Notes under the pieces: generated by a model
The model's database searches: none
Seen by the model: the letters and a program-made list of their open reading frames with translations, nothing else
What the model was told of the DNA's origin: nothing
Shown: piece by piece, positions 45,251 to 57,063 of the stretch
Position numbering within the stretch: the stretch's first letter is position 1
Layout: each line of letters starts with the position of its first letter
NCBI RefSeq assembly: GCF_904849725.1
Contig: NC_058524.1
Coordinates: 490,799,763-490,863,762, forward strand
DNA: 64,000 nt
Source of the DNA: Hordeum vulgare subsp. vulgare
Lineage: Eukaryota; Streptophyta; Magnoliopsida; Poales; Poaceae
Direction: 5' to 3'
Translations under genes and position numbers: made by a program

Positions 45251-47077
45251 TGTTGGGGAACGTCGCATGGGAAACAAAAAATTTCCTACGTGCACGAAGA
45301 CCTATCATGGTGATGTCCATCTACGAGAGGGGATGTGTGATGTACGTACCCTTGTAGACCATACAGCAGAAGCGTTAGTGAACGCGGTTGATGTAGTGGA
45401 ACGTCTTCACGTCCCTCGATCCGCCCCGCGAACCATCCCGCGATCAGTCCCACGATCTAGTGCCGAACGGACGGCACCTCCGCGTTCAGCACACGTACAG
45501 CTCGACGATGATCTCGGCCTTCTTGATCCAGAAAGAGAGACGGAGAGGTAGAAGAGTTCTCCGGCAGCGTCACGGCACTCCGGAGGTTGGTGATGATCTC
45601 GTCTGAGCAGGGCTCCGCCTGAGCTCCGCAGAAACGTGATCTAGAGGTGAAACCGTGGAGATATGTGGTCGGGCTGCCGTGGCAAAGTTGTCTCAAATCA
45701 GCCCTAAAACCCCACTATATATAGGAGGAGGAGGGGGGAGACTTGCCTTGGGGTCCAAGGACTCCCAAGGGGGCCGGCCGAGCCGAGGGGGAAGGTCTCC
45801 CCCTCCCAAACCGAATTCTACTTGGTTTGGAAGGTGGAGTCCTTCTTCCCTTTCCCACCTCCTTCTTTTTTTTCCTTTCCTCTTTGATTTTCTTCCCAAT
45901 GCACATAGGCCTCTCTTGGGCTGTCCCACCAGCCCACTAAGGGCTGGTGCACCACTCCCAAGGCCTATGGGCTTCCCCGGGGTAGGTTCCCCCCCCCCCC
46001 CCGGTGAACTCCCGGAACCCATTCGTCATTCCCGGTACATTCCCGGTAATTCCGAAAACCTTCCGGTAATCAAATGAGGTCATCCTATATATCAATCTTT
46101 GTTTCCGGACCATTCCGGAAATCCTCGTGACGTCCGTGATCAAATCCGGGAATCCGAACAACATTCGGTAACCAACCATATAACTCAAATACGCATAAAA
46201 CAACGTCGAACCTTAAGTGTGCAGACCCTATGGGTTCGAGAACTATGTAGACATGACCCGAGAGACTCCTCGGTCAATATCCAATAGCGGGACCTGGATG
46301 CCCATATTGGATCCTACATATTCTACGAAGATCTTATCGTTTGAACCTCAGTGTCAAGGATTCATATAATCCCGTATGTCATTCCCTTTGTCCTTCGGTA
46401 TGTTACTTGCCCGAGATTCGATCGTCAGTATCTGTATACCTATTTCAATCTCGTTTACCGGCAAGTCTCTTTACTCGTTCCGTAATACAAGATCCTGCAA
46501 TTTACATTAAGTCACATTGCTTGCAAGGCTTATGTGTGATGTTGTATTATCGAGTGGTCCCCGAGATACCTCTCCGTCACACGGAGTGACAAATCCCAGT
46601 CTCGATCCATACTAACTTAACGAACACCTTCGGAGATACCTGTAGAGCATCTTTATAGTCACCCAGTTACGTTGTGACGTTTGATACACACAAAGTATTC
46701 CTCCGGTGTTAGTAAGTTATATGATCTCATGGTCATAGGAATAAATACTTGACACGCAAAAAACAGTAGCAATAAAATGACACGATCAACATGCTACGTC
46801 TATTAGTTTGGGTCTAGTCCATCACGTGATTCTCCTAATGACGTGATCGAGTTATCAAGCAACAACCCCTTGTTCATAATTAGAAGACACTGACTATCGT
46901 TGATCAACTGGCTAGCCAACTAGAGGCTTGCTAGGGACAGTGTTTTGTCTATGTATCCACACATGTAAATGAGTCTTCATTCAATACAATTATAGCATGG
47001 ATAATAAACGATTATCTTGATATAGGAATTATAATAATAACTATATTTATTATTGCCTCTTGGGCATAATTCCAACA
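45251..47077 (-). repeat. 5' LTR of element B
   Basis: 1,827 bp, tgttggggaac to attccaaca. Promoter TATA box TATATATA at 45722-45715 on the minus strand. C-homopolymer near 45990. Confidence 0.95.
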
Positions 47078-48985
47078 CCTTGTAGATCGCACAGCAGAAG
47101 CGTTAAGAAACGCGGTTGATGTAGTGGAACGTCCTCACGTCCCTCGATCCGCCCCGCGAACCGTCCCGCGATCCGTCCCACGATCTAGTGCCGAACGGAC
47201 GGCACCTCCGCGTTCAGCACACGTACAGCTCGACGATGATCTCGGCCTTATTGATCCAGCAAGAGAGACGGAGAGGTAGATGAGTTCTCCGGCAGCGTGA
47301 CGGCGCTCCGAAGGTTGGTGGTGATCTAATCTCAGCAGGGCTCCACTCGAGCTCCGCAGAAACGCGATCTAGAGGTAAAACCGTGGAGATATGTGGTCGG
47401 GTTGCCGTGGCAAAGTTGTCTCAAATCAGCCCTAAAACCTCCATATATATAGGTGGGAGAGGGGGGGCCTTGCCTTGAGGCTCTAGGAGCCCCAAGGGGG
47501 TCGGTCGAGCCAAGGGGGGAGTCCTCCCCTTCCAAACCGAACCCAACTAGGTTTGGAAGGTGGAGTCCTTCCCCTTTTTCCCACCTCCTCTTTTTTTTCT
47601 CTTTGATTTTCTTCCTATGGCGCATAGGGCCTTCTTGGGCTGTCCCACCAGCCCACTAAGGGCTGGTGCGCCATCCCCAAGGCCTATGGGCTTCCCCGGG
47701 GTAGGTTGCCCCCCCCCCCCCCCGGTGAACACCCGGAACCCATTCGTCATTCCCGGTACATTCCCGGTAACTCCGAAAACCTTCCGGTAATCAAATGAGG
47801 TCATCCTATATATCAATCTTCGTTTCCGGACCATTCCGAAAACCCTCGTGACGTCTGTGATCTCATCGAGGACTCCGAACAACATTCGGTAACCAACCAT
47901 ATAACTCAAATACGCATAAAACAACGTCGAACCTTAAGTGTGCAGACCCTGCGGGTTCGAGAACTATGCAGACATGACCCGAGTGACTCCTCGGTCAATA
48001 TCCAATAGCGGGACCTGGATGCCCATATTGGATCCCACATATTCTACGAAGATCTTATCGTTTGAACCTCAGTGCCAAGGATTCATATAATCCCGCATGT
48101 CATTCCCTTTGTCCTTCGGTATGTTACTTCCCCGAGAATCGATCGTTAGTATCCGCATACCTATTTCAATCTCGTTTACCGGCAAGTCTCTTTACTCGTT
48201 CCGTAATACAAGATCCCGCAACTTACACTCAGTCATATTGCTTGCAAGGCTTGTGTGTGATGTTGTATTACCGAGTGAGCCCCGAGATACCTCTCCATCA
48301 CACGGAGTGACAAATCCCTGTCTTGATCCATACTAACTCAACGAACACCTTCGGAGATACCTGTAGAGCATCTTTATAGTCACCCAGTTACGTTGCGATG
48401 TTTGATACACACAAAGCACTCCTTCGGTGTTAGTGAGTTATATGATCTCATGGTCATAGGAACAAATACTTGACACGCAGAAAACAGTAGCAACAAAATG
48501 ACACGATCAACATGCTACGTCTATTAGTTTGGGTCTAGTCCATCACGTGATTCTCCTAATGACGTGATCCAGTTATCAAGCAACAACACCTTGTTCATAA
48601 TCAGAAGACCCTGACTATCTTTGATTAGCTGGCTAGCCAACTAGAGGCTTGCTAGGGACAGTGTTTTGTCTATGTATCCACACATGTATATAAGTCTTCA
48701 TTCAATACAATTATAGCATGGATAATAAACGATTATCTTGATACAGGAATTATAATAATAACTATATTTATTATTGCCTCTAGGGCATAATTCCAACACA
48801 TGCTTGCGTGGGCTACATCCCCGCGATGCATAGCTCCCGCGACAAGCTGCTATCGTGCTAGGTCCTCTGGTTCCCCATTGTAATGAAACTCGTGCATACC
48901 TGAAAGTTTCGTGTTGTGAGATCCGTTCTAGTATGGAGAGGTCATTTGGTTTCGCGGCTAAGTTTGAGCATGAGCATGCTGAGTA

Positions 48986-49037
48986 ACCGAGTGGCTAGCG
49001 CCTCTTGAGTCAAACAAGGAGACCGTGGTTTGAACCA
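48986..49037 (+). other. tRNA-like segment 1 in the Sukkula-type LTR
   Basis: accgagtggctagcg (A-box-like) followed about 37 bp later by ggtttgaacca (B-box-like, 49027-49037). No acceptor stem is evident, so it is not a tRNA gene; it could be a pol III promoter relic or a short interspersed element fragment. Confidence 0.4.
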
Positions 49038-49170
49038 TAGGCTGGCTCCAAAGTTTTCCTTGTTTTTATTGTTCACGTCCTTCGCTTGTGTTTTGGTCAA
49101 GCTCACTTAGAGTAGCACATTTATCAATAGACGAGTCCCATTTGTAACACATATAATGCATTAGCCTTGC

Positions 49171-49219
49171 TGGTTAGCAAAGCCACGACATCCTTCCATG
49201 AGGTCCTAGGTTTGAGTCC
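49171..49219 (+). other. tRNA-like segment 2 in the Sukkula-type LTR
   Basis: tggttagcaaagccacg (A-box-like) followed 38 bp later by ggtttgagtcc (B-box-like, 49209-49219). The spacing is the same as in the segment 182 bp to the left. Not a complete tRNA. An (AC)n run follows at about 49261-49275. Confidence 0.4.
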
Positions 49220-51464
49220 CATGCCCCCCAATATTTTTTACATGATTGCTTTAGTTTTTTGCACACACACACACATTGCATACATTTTGCATCCTTGGCA
49301 TAGTATCTTGTGTTGCACGTATCTGGTAGACCGTAGCTCAGTTCATTTGTTCTAAGTTGTAAGATAGCTAGAATGCAATGTAGGATCACATGCTTCACCT
49401 CTTGCCATGTTAACAATATTTTAAATTTGTCGTGTACCTTAATGGGAGTGAACTAAATAATTCGTATGTGGAGTTTTGTCAATATGAAACTTGTTGCATA
49501 TTGAGCTTCACTTAATGTGTAGTGTTTGACTATTATGAATTGTCATCCCATGCCTTGCATAATTGAAGCGGACATGCATCATATTAGGTTGTGCATCATA
49601 TCGTGCATGCGCCGTGGTGAATATTGTGTGTTGATTCTTGTTTCCGGATTGCTTATTCTCGATAGAGTTCCGCAGGCGTGTCAGAATGTGAGGATCCGTT
49701 CGACTACGTTGGTTCGTCTGCTTCATGGAGTCGTTCTTCTTCGAAGCGGGATCTCAGACAAGATGGCCATTTGCCTAGATGCCATTACTATCATTGCCAT
49801 GCTAGGTGTCTTGTTTCTTTCGTTATGTCTCGCTACCTACCACCTGTCAAATGTCAGCCTCTCAACATTGCCATGCAACCTTCAACCTTCTACAACCTAG
49901 CAAACCACTGTTTGGCTATGTTACCGTTTTCTTAACCATGTGTTAGCGTTGCTGGTTGCAGGTGCAGTTGCTTCCATGTGATAACATCGGTTCCTTGTGA
50001 TATCACCATATTATTTGATAATTAATTTAATGGACCTATATACTTAGTAAAAGGTGGAAGGCTCGGCTTTCTAGCCTGGTGTTTTGTTCCACCTTTGTCG
50101 CCTTAGTTTAGGCTACCCGTGTTATAGTCCATAACTGAGCACTCCTAACACGATCGGGTTTGTTATGGGGACCCCCTTGATAATTCGTCTGAGTTAAAGC
50201 TTGTTTGGCAAGGCCTAACTTTGGTAATACATTTGCCTAATAACCTAATAAAATTGCATAGGGACTTTTCGGACCCCGTGGAGAATTAATCAACAAACCG
50301 GGCCAGTGCTCCTCATGATTATTGGTCCAAAACGGGCTGCCTACGGGGCCACCGCGAGGAAACTCGAGGATTGGTTTTACTCGTAGCTAGTCCCATCCAA
50401 TCGTGTCGTGAGAACGAGATACGCGGGTCTTATTGGGTTTGTCGACACGTCGGGTGGCCTTGTTGGACTTGTTTTACCTTTTGCAAAATATCTTTTGCAT
50501 CGGGATTCCGGTGATGCTTTGGGTTATCTTAGAGTTGAGGTTTTCCACTAAGGAATCCGAGGATATGATGTGTTTCATGAGCAAGGCTTTCTATGCGGTT
50601 TGTGGTAATTTGTGATGGACTAGTTGGAGCACCCCTGCAGGGGTTAAATCTTTGGGAAAGCCATGCCCATGGTTATGTGGGAAACTTTGAAACTTTGTTT
50701 AACATCCAGTTCTAGATAAGTAAACTTAATTTAAAAACTTGACAACTGACCGTGTAACCGTGACTGTCCCTTTCGTGAGCTCCTGCTCTGACTGAGGACA
50801 TGGTGGGGTTATGTTTGATGTCAGTAGATGTTCAGGGTCATTCATTTGATCATCAGTAGTTCATGTCCGCTATGCGTAGATCATTCCCCTCTTTTATTCT
50901 TGTACTCGTAAGTTAACCACCTCAAATAAATGCTTAGTCGCTTGTTGCACCCTCACCACTTAACCATACCTCACCCATTAAGATTTGCTAGTCTTGATAC
51001 CTTTGGAAATAAGATTGTTGAGTCCCATGTGGCTCAGAGATTACTACAACAACAGTTGCAGGTACAGGTAAAGGGTTACTTGGCGCAAGCGTGTTGATTG
51101 TTCATTTGGAGTTTCTTCTTCTCCTTGTTCATCGATCTAAGATGGGTTCCAGGCCGGCTGCCTGGGATAGCAAGGATGGACGTCGTTCTTTTATCGTTTG
51201 TTCTCATTCGTAGTCGGACCCTGCTATTCTTCATGATGACTGTATATTGTTGTATTGAAGTGAACTTGATGTAGCTTGTGGTGATTGTAAGCCAACTCCT
51301 TATACTCATATTTTCAGTACATGTACTTGTAACGATATCCAGTCTTGTGAAACGACGAGATGTGAATCTATCTCTGTCGAGGCCCTCGCGCCAAAATAAG
51401 GATAGGGTCGCATCTTGGGTGTTACACTCTCCTAGGTCGTTAAACCAATGAAATGGAGGCCAAA

Positions 51465-51476
51465 GCTCTGATACCA
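51465..51476 (-). promoter_or_regulatory. Primer-binding site of element C
   Basis: Minus-strand TGGTATCAGAGC, two bases after the 5' LTR end. This places the Sukkula-type insertion between PBS and gag of the same element. Confidence 0.88.
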
Positions 51477-51478
51477 CT

Positions 51479-51553
51479 TGTAGGATCGAAAGTATGTCAA
51501 GTACACCCTATACCCTCAATAGAGGAATTGACAAGATATTTTTTGCCTTTTCC
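51479..51553 (-). repeat. 5' LTR stub of element C
   Basis: tgtaggatcgaaagtatgtc is the LTR terminus next to the PBS. After 75 bp the LTR is interrupted by M2 (flank tttcc, 51549-51553). The rest would lie beyond the right edge of the window. Confidence 0.8.
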
Positions 51554-52959
51554 TGAAAGTGTGTTATATCGACTAGAGGGGGGTGAATAGGACATTTTTA
51601 TAATTTCAGCACTAAGGAAATTCCTAGTGAGGAAAGTCCTCAGTCATGAACTGAGTGCAGCGGAAATAGTATAGGATGAGGTGTGCAAAAACGTTTACAA
51701 CAAAGTACTCAATGAGATGTCAGAGATTCGGTTTGCACAGTTCGCAAGTACAGAGTAAGCAGGTGAAGATTAACTCAAGTGAAGAATTTGAGGTTGAAGA
51801 AATTCAGCAAAAGTCCTCAGACAAATTCTTCAAACAACACACATAAAAGTCTTCAACATACAACTGATGAAATGAGAAGGTTAAAGAAATAGAACCCGTA
51901 GCTTGATGAAGACAGTTGTTGATGACCTAGTTCCAACTGTTGTGACAGTTGTACGTCTGGTTCGGAGCGGCTTGGTATTGAAACCAAATGACACATAGTC
52001 ACGGGACACACAGTCCCTACTGTATTCTCCTTGAGCTAAGGACACACAGTCCTCGCCCAATGCTCGTGGTAAGTCTTCAGGGCAGACTTCCAAACCCTCA
52101 CAAACTCGGTCACCTAATGATCCACAATTGACTACTGGATGCTCTAGACCACGACGCCTAACCGTATGGAGGATACACAGTCCTCAAAGGTAATAAGCGT
52201 CGGTTCCACACAGGAACAACTTCTTCAGTGATAGTCAATCACTTGGATTTTTGGTTTGGGTTTGGTGTTTGGGGTATTTCCTCACTTGATGATTTTCTCT
52301 CAAAGACTCTGAGGAATCTGGGTTGCTCTAAATTACAAGTGTCAGTTTCTCTCGGAGCAGCCAACCAGCTAGTGGTTGTGGGGGCAGCTATTTATAGCTT
52401 GGGAGCATCGCGACATGATTTGACCTAAATGCCCTTTAATAATATGTCCGTTGGGTGGATAAGATCAGTGAGGTGGCGCGTGGCGTGAGAACGGTCTCAA
52501 CTGTGAAAGTCCTCATGTCTCTCATATTCCTCACTTTGAGACTTTGGTACACTTAGGCTTGGGTTGAGCATCATGAGGAAAATCATTCCGTAGTTTTACA
52601 TCGACCCCCTTTAACAGTATGGTGTTTCTATGACTCAAGAGTAAAGAGAATGAAATAGAAAGAGTAAATCTTCACACTTCAAAGTCTTCAGAGTGTTTTC
52701 TTTAGGACACACCGAATTCCTCATTTCAATACCTTCAAGAGGAATATCAATTTCATCGCAATTTATTCGCGATCAAAGTCTTCAAGGAAAGACCAAAGTA
52801 TTCACCTGAAGCCATACATTTTTAGGGGTCAATATTCATCGGATAACTCAAACTCCTCATCGACTTATAGAGTTTGTGTACACTCACAAACATGTCAGTC
52901 TCTTAACCTATAAGTCTTCAAACCACCAAAATCACTAAGGGGCACTAGATGCACTTACA
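51554..52959 (-). repeat. 3' LTR of M2
   Basis: 1,406 bp, TGAAAGTGTG to GCACTTACA. TATAAATA at 52396-52389 on the minus strand. Rich in TGAGGA/TCCTCA words as in M1. Confidence 0.93.
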
Positions 52960-52980
52960 ATCTCCCCATTTTTGGTGGTT
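52960..52980 (-). promoter_or_regulatory. Polypurine tract of M2
   Basis: Minus-strand accaaaaatggggagat before the 3' LTR; one base breaks the G run compared with M1. Confidence 0.82.
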
Positions 52981-53488
52981 GATGACAATTAGGTTAAGTT
53001 TTCAACGGGGATAATAATATGGAATGTAAGTACAGAGTTTGAGTAATTTAAAATCAAGATACAAAGAAACTCCCCCTGAAGATGTGCATATATTATGGAA
53101 TTAGCTTTGTACAGCAGATGCACATTGATGATTTATATCATGGAGACCCCCCCCCTATATCTTGCAAATTATGCATGCATTTGACATATAGTATGAGGAA
53201 TTTTAAATGCATGATGAAAATTGGTGTCTGACGAATTTCAGCATGCCTGCATTAATAAACTTTGAGGAATAAGCATGTGAGGAGAAACGTTCAAAAGAGT
53301 CAGCACACCATCGGGCTTAAGTTACAACTCATTACATCAAAAACTTTAGAAGAACCAAGAGTTTGTAACTTAGTAAAATTTATAAGCCCATAATGAATCC
53401 CGCTGGAAGACTATCTCTCAGATTTCTCCCCATTTGTCATCCAGTGACGAAAAGGGACAAAACTGAGGACTAACGCCCTTGAAGAATT

Positions 53489-56400
53489 TCATTGTTGTGT
53501 TGATGTAGAGGCATCAACATCCTTGGAGGCAGGCTTCTTTCTTGGACCAGTTGCAGTATCCTCTAGTTCTTCATCTGATTTTGCAGTGCGAAATGAAGAA
53601 AATGAATTGTCCTCCAAGTCAGGAACTGGAATAGGCTCGACTTTCTTCTTTGGAGGCCACGACCAGTCAAAGTCTTGAGTAAATTCCATTTCTTCAAATT
53701 CCTCGGGAGCCTTCAGGTGAGCCAAGGTGGCCCAAGTGCGATCAAATACCTCATTAACATAATAGTGATTTTTCTTCACTGCATTTTGAGTCTCGTTGAG
53801 GGTTTTCACAATGGCGCCAAACTGGCGTTTCACCCAATTGTGATTGCGATCGACTTTCTGGTGAAGACTGAGGAGAAGCTCTCTGTTAGTCATCACCCTT
53901 GAGGCGGTTGGGCTTGAAGGTTTTGAGTGGCAGTGTCATCATATGAGGAATAAGAGTCAGCCTTGCGAAATTGACGATCGAGGGGCCAATTTCCTTCATC
54001 AATCACTGACTTGCCTTTGCCTTCAACTGGTTCAAACGATTCCTTGATGACTTTGATAGGCGGCAGATAGCCAAGGTGATTCTGGAAGTCAGCTTGGTAG
54101 TTGATGGCGAATCTGTTCCTGATGAATCTCATGATCCATGGCGCATAAATCTTCAGCTCAAATGGTGACAAAGCATTGTCAGCCAAAGTCCTCAAGAAGA
54201 AATCATGAAGGTTCATAGGGATTCCATGAATGAAGTTGAACAGGATATTCTTCATGATGCCTACAACATATTCTTCATTGTCATGCCCTTTGATAGGTGT
54301 GAAGGAATATGACAAGATTCTATAGACAGTTCTAGGCTCATACTTCAAGTCCTTCACTAGGAATCTAGTCCTTGGAGGTTGGCCCTGAGCCAAAGGCTTC
54401 ATGAGGACTTCCATGAGCTTGTTTGGCAGGTCTCTTTCATCATACATTCTGACTGCATCCTCTGAAGGAATTAATATTTGAAGAGCTCGAAGCAATTCTG
54501 TGGTTGAACCTTTGTAATGAGTGTGCTGAGTCATCCAGTCCAAGACCCATGTGTTGACGTCTTTGGGGTCTCCAAAGATATGCAGTGTGGCATAGAATTG
54601 AAGAATTATGTCAGTATTCCAGTCACCGATATCTGTACAGGATGGCAGTAGCCCTGCTTCGTGAAGAACATTCACGACTAGGGTGAAGCAAGGTATTTCC
54701 TCCATGTCACAGTGAGGAATGTGAGTGTGATGAAATATATTTTTTCTTGCATAGAGCACAGAAGCATAGTAGTTGAATTGAGTTCTGGTCCAGAACTTTA
54801 TGTGCCTGATGTGAAGCCTATCATAGGGATTTTTGTCCTATGAAGTAATGACGTTCATCATAGAATGCTTCCTTCTGAAACTTCGTCCCCTTGGAGAAGT
54901 CCTGATGAGGCTTTGGTTGAATATTATGCTCTTGAGGAGTTGTGGCCACCACAATTGCAGTTTCAGGATTTACCACGACAATTGCAGTTTCAGCATTTTG
55001 GGCAGGAGCATTTTCTTAAGCTTGAGGAATTTCCTGATCCAAGGAAGCAGTTGCAGTTTTTGGTGCTGCATTTTCTTCAACTGATGCAGTTGATTCTCGG
55101 TCTTGTGTTGATTCCTCATGTGAGCTCTTTTCATCAGAGCCAGTCAGAATCTCCATGGTTGCAGGAGTTTGAGGAATTGGAGTTGTTCTTGGTGAGTTTG
55201 GGTGAGACTCTTCCTAGAACTCATCATGGATAACTGGTGTGCTGCATCCAATTTCTTCATCACCCTCCTTTTCTTCAGTAGTCATTGGAGGTGTTGTGAC
55301 TTGAGGAATATCATCTGCTTGAATTTCCTCATCCATCGATGTGGATGCACCAGAGCGGTTGTCTTCCATTTCTTCATCCTCTTCTGGAATTACGTATTCT
55401 TCACCGAATGGAACAATCATATACGATGGTGCCACATTGAGGGGAGTAGCATCCACTAGGGCTGATGAAGACTCTCAAGGCATAGTCTTCAGAAGTTTTG
55501 CCTCTGAAGACTCTGAAGTAATTGAAGTTTTTCTTTTCTTAGCTTCTTTTTCAATAGCTTTGGTTTTATTCACGCCTGCTCCAGACGGAGTAGTCACTTT
55601 CTTCACCTTTGAAGACTTAGGTGAAGGTGCAGATTTATCAGGCACTGCCTTTTAGTGTCTGGCCTGGCAGATTCTTCAGCTAAAATATTCTGAGGAATTT
55701 CTTCAGCAGCTCGTTCTTCATTTTCATCATCCTCAGCCATTTGCACAGTATAGCTTGGATGAGGTTTTGTTGGCTACTTTGGAGCGGCAACCCTGTTGTT
55801 GTATTCATCAACAGCGGCAGTTGCGGCTTTCATGAATTGCACTTTCGCACCCTTTTGATCAGCATGAAGACTTGTATATCTATCAGTGAGGGTCTTCAGC
55901 TCATCCTGAGTAGAAACAAGTTTCTCAGGGGATAGGTTGAGGAGGTTCTGCTTCAAGAATTTCTCCTTTTTTATCTTTGCAAGCCTAACTTGTTTGGCTT
56001 GTTGATCCTTCCATTTTGCTTCATTGATGAAAGTTGCAACCATATGGCTTACTCCAGGAAGAAGCTTCAAATCATCAATTGGAGTGTTTGGATCCTCATT
56101 CCAAAGATCGATGAAGTTTAGCAATTCCTTCGGATCCAGTACGAGGGGAATGGTGCTACCAGTGGCTTGTGCAACTCTTTGTTGCTTGTTTCTGATGATG
56201 GCTTGAAGAGTTTCATCATCATATTCTTCACTTCCTTCTAATGCAGAAGGAATGTTGACGACTTTGCCTGGACTTGGTCTGGTACCTCTACTAGCAGTCA
56301 TCTTAGTCTTCAATAGACTTGATGAAGATTTTGAAGCTGAGCCCGAGGCTGATGGTACAAAGGAACTTGGGTTTTTTTATTGAAGCTTACTGAGTTCCTT

Positions 56401-57063
56401 GTGCGGAGGAGGTGAAGACTTTGCTGCAGTTGAGGATTTTGCAATTGTTGCTACTTTCTGAGGAAGTTGCTCTTTTGATACTGTTGTTGAGGCTTTTGGC
56501 TTCAGACTTGGTTTCTTCAACACAGCCTTCTTCTGAGGATTTGCTGTGGCAGAATCCTCAGCATCAGAAGATGTGGCAGCAGTAGCTGCAGCAGGAGAGT
56601 CCTCACTGAATTTTGTGACTGCAGCTTTAGCCTTTTTCTGCAACTTAGACAAATATTTGTCTTTTTCATCACGGTAATCCTCAATTGTGGCTACGCTTGA
56701 GGGATGTGCAGCTTGTTGATCTCCCTGTGGCAACCTTCTCCACGGAGGCTTCAGGGCAAGTTTCTTGGCACATTTTGGAGTGGCATACCTATACTCCTTC
56801 CACTCCTTTGCCCATCTACGCTCAATCTTTTGAAGCCTTATTTTGCGCTTTTCCATGGTCTCTTTACCATGAATTTCCTCATCGGGTGTACAGTACTCAG
56901 CATAGATCTCCTCGGGGATCTCAAAAGCAGTGTTCTGTTCCAGCTTCTTACCACCTTTCTGTTTTTGGTCTTCCTCCATTTTCTTCAGCTGAGGCTTTTG
57001 CTCAGGCTTTTGTTGAGAAATTTGATTAAGCATTCTGATCTTGGGTTCCAGAGTTGTGCACAT
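53489..57063 (-). pseudogene. 3' ORF of M2 (Sirevirus extra gene)
   Basis: Starts at ATG 57063 (MCTTLEPKIR). Segments 57063-56377, 56313-55774, 55456-55214, 54759-53893 and 53896-53489 together align with the 3' ORF of M1, but stops and frameshifts separate them. Shared blocks include RKIRLQKIERRWAKEWKEYR, YDDETLQAIIRNKQ, the acidic middle, LQFYATLHIFGD, KIYAPWIMRFIR and the C-terminal SLHQKVDRNH. M2 lacks about 210 bp present near 25600-25800 of M1. The C-terminal end (GPRKKPASKD ... STSTQQ) is in frame here and is probably nearer the original end than in M1. No signal peptide or membrane span is seen. Function unknown. Confidence 0.72.

Larger units (their letters stand above)
38226..47077 (-). 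mobile_element. Element B: full-length Angela/WIS/BARE-1-type copia element
   Basis: 8,852 bp with a perfect TSD ccttg (38221-38225 and 47078-47082), inserted 104 bp inside an LTR of its own family. LTRs are 38226-40006 (1,781 bp) and 45251-47077 (1,827 bp); the left copy lacks a stretch of about 46 bp near 38536. Order on the minus strand: 5' LTR, PBS, leader of about 1.2 kb, gag-pol in one frame, polypurine tract, 3' LTR. Coding capacity is nearly continuous, broken by three in-frame stops. Confidence 0.95.
38122..48798 (-). mobile_element. Angela-type solo LTR (interrupted by element B)
   Basis: tgttggggaac at 38122 to attccaaca at 48798, flanked by a perfect TSD catgc (38117-38121 and 48799-48803). 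Only LTR sequence remains: 38122-38225 plus 47083-48798, 1,820 bp in all. Its TATA box (TATATATA, 47451-47444) is on the minus strand. Insertion was into the Sukkula-type LTR. Confidence 0.93.
36666..51426 (+). mobile_element. Sukkula-type solo LTR (interrupted)
   Basis: TGCAACAGCCC at 36666 to GGGTGTTACA at 51426, with inverted terminal bases. After removing the nested Angela-type DNA and one TSD copy it is about 4.08 kb of LTR-like sequence with no internal domain. Flanks ctctt (36661-36665) and ctctc (51427-51431) fit a 5-bp TSD with one substitution. The end gatagggtcgcatcttggg matches, as I remember it, the LTR end of the barley non-coding element Sukkula. A TATA-like tttatata (37342-37349) suggests plus orientation. 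ORFs inside, such as 37354-37638, have no recognisable product. Confidence 0.78.
15557..51553 (-). mobile_element. Host element C: Sirevirus-like copia derivative without visible pol
   Basis: Three collinear pieces remain after removing younger insertions: 15557-20020, 34426-36665 and 51427-51553. On the minus strand the order is 5' LTR stub, PBS, gag, non-coding spacer, 3' ORF, polypurine tract, truncated 3' LTR. Only about 1.7 kb separates the end of gag (34482) from the start of the 3' ORF (18356), and no protease, integrase, RT or RNase H motif is seen there. It therefore looks like a non-autonomous derivative that would depend on enzymes from a relative. The M1 insertion has a perfect TSD, so pol was not lost through that insertion. 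Confidence 0.7.

Noticed and set aside
48986..49219. Two genuine tRNA genes
   Set aside because: Box-like sequences exist but no acceptor stems or plausible anticodon arms are evident.
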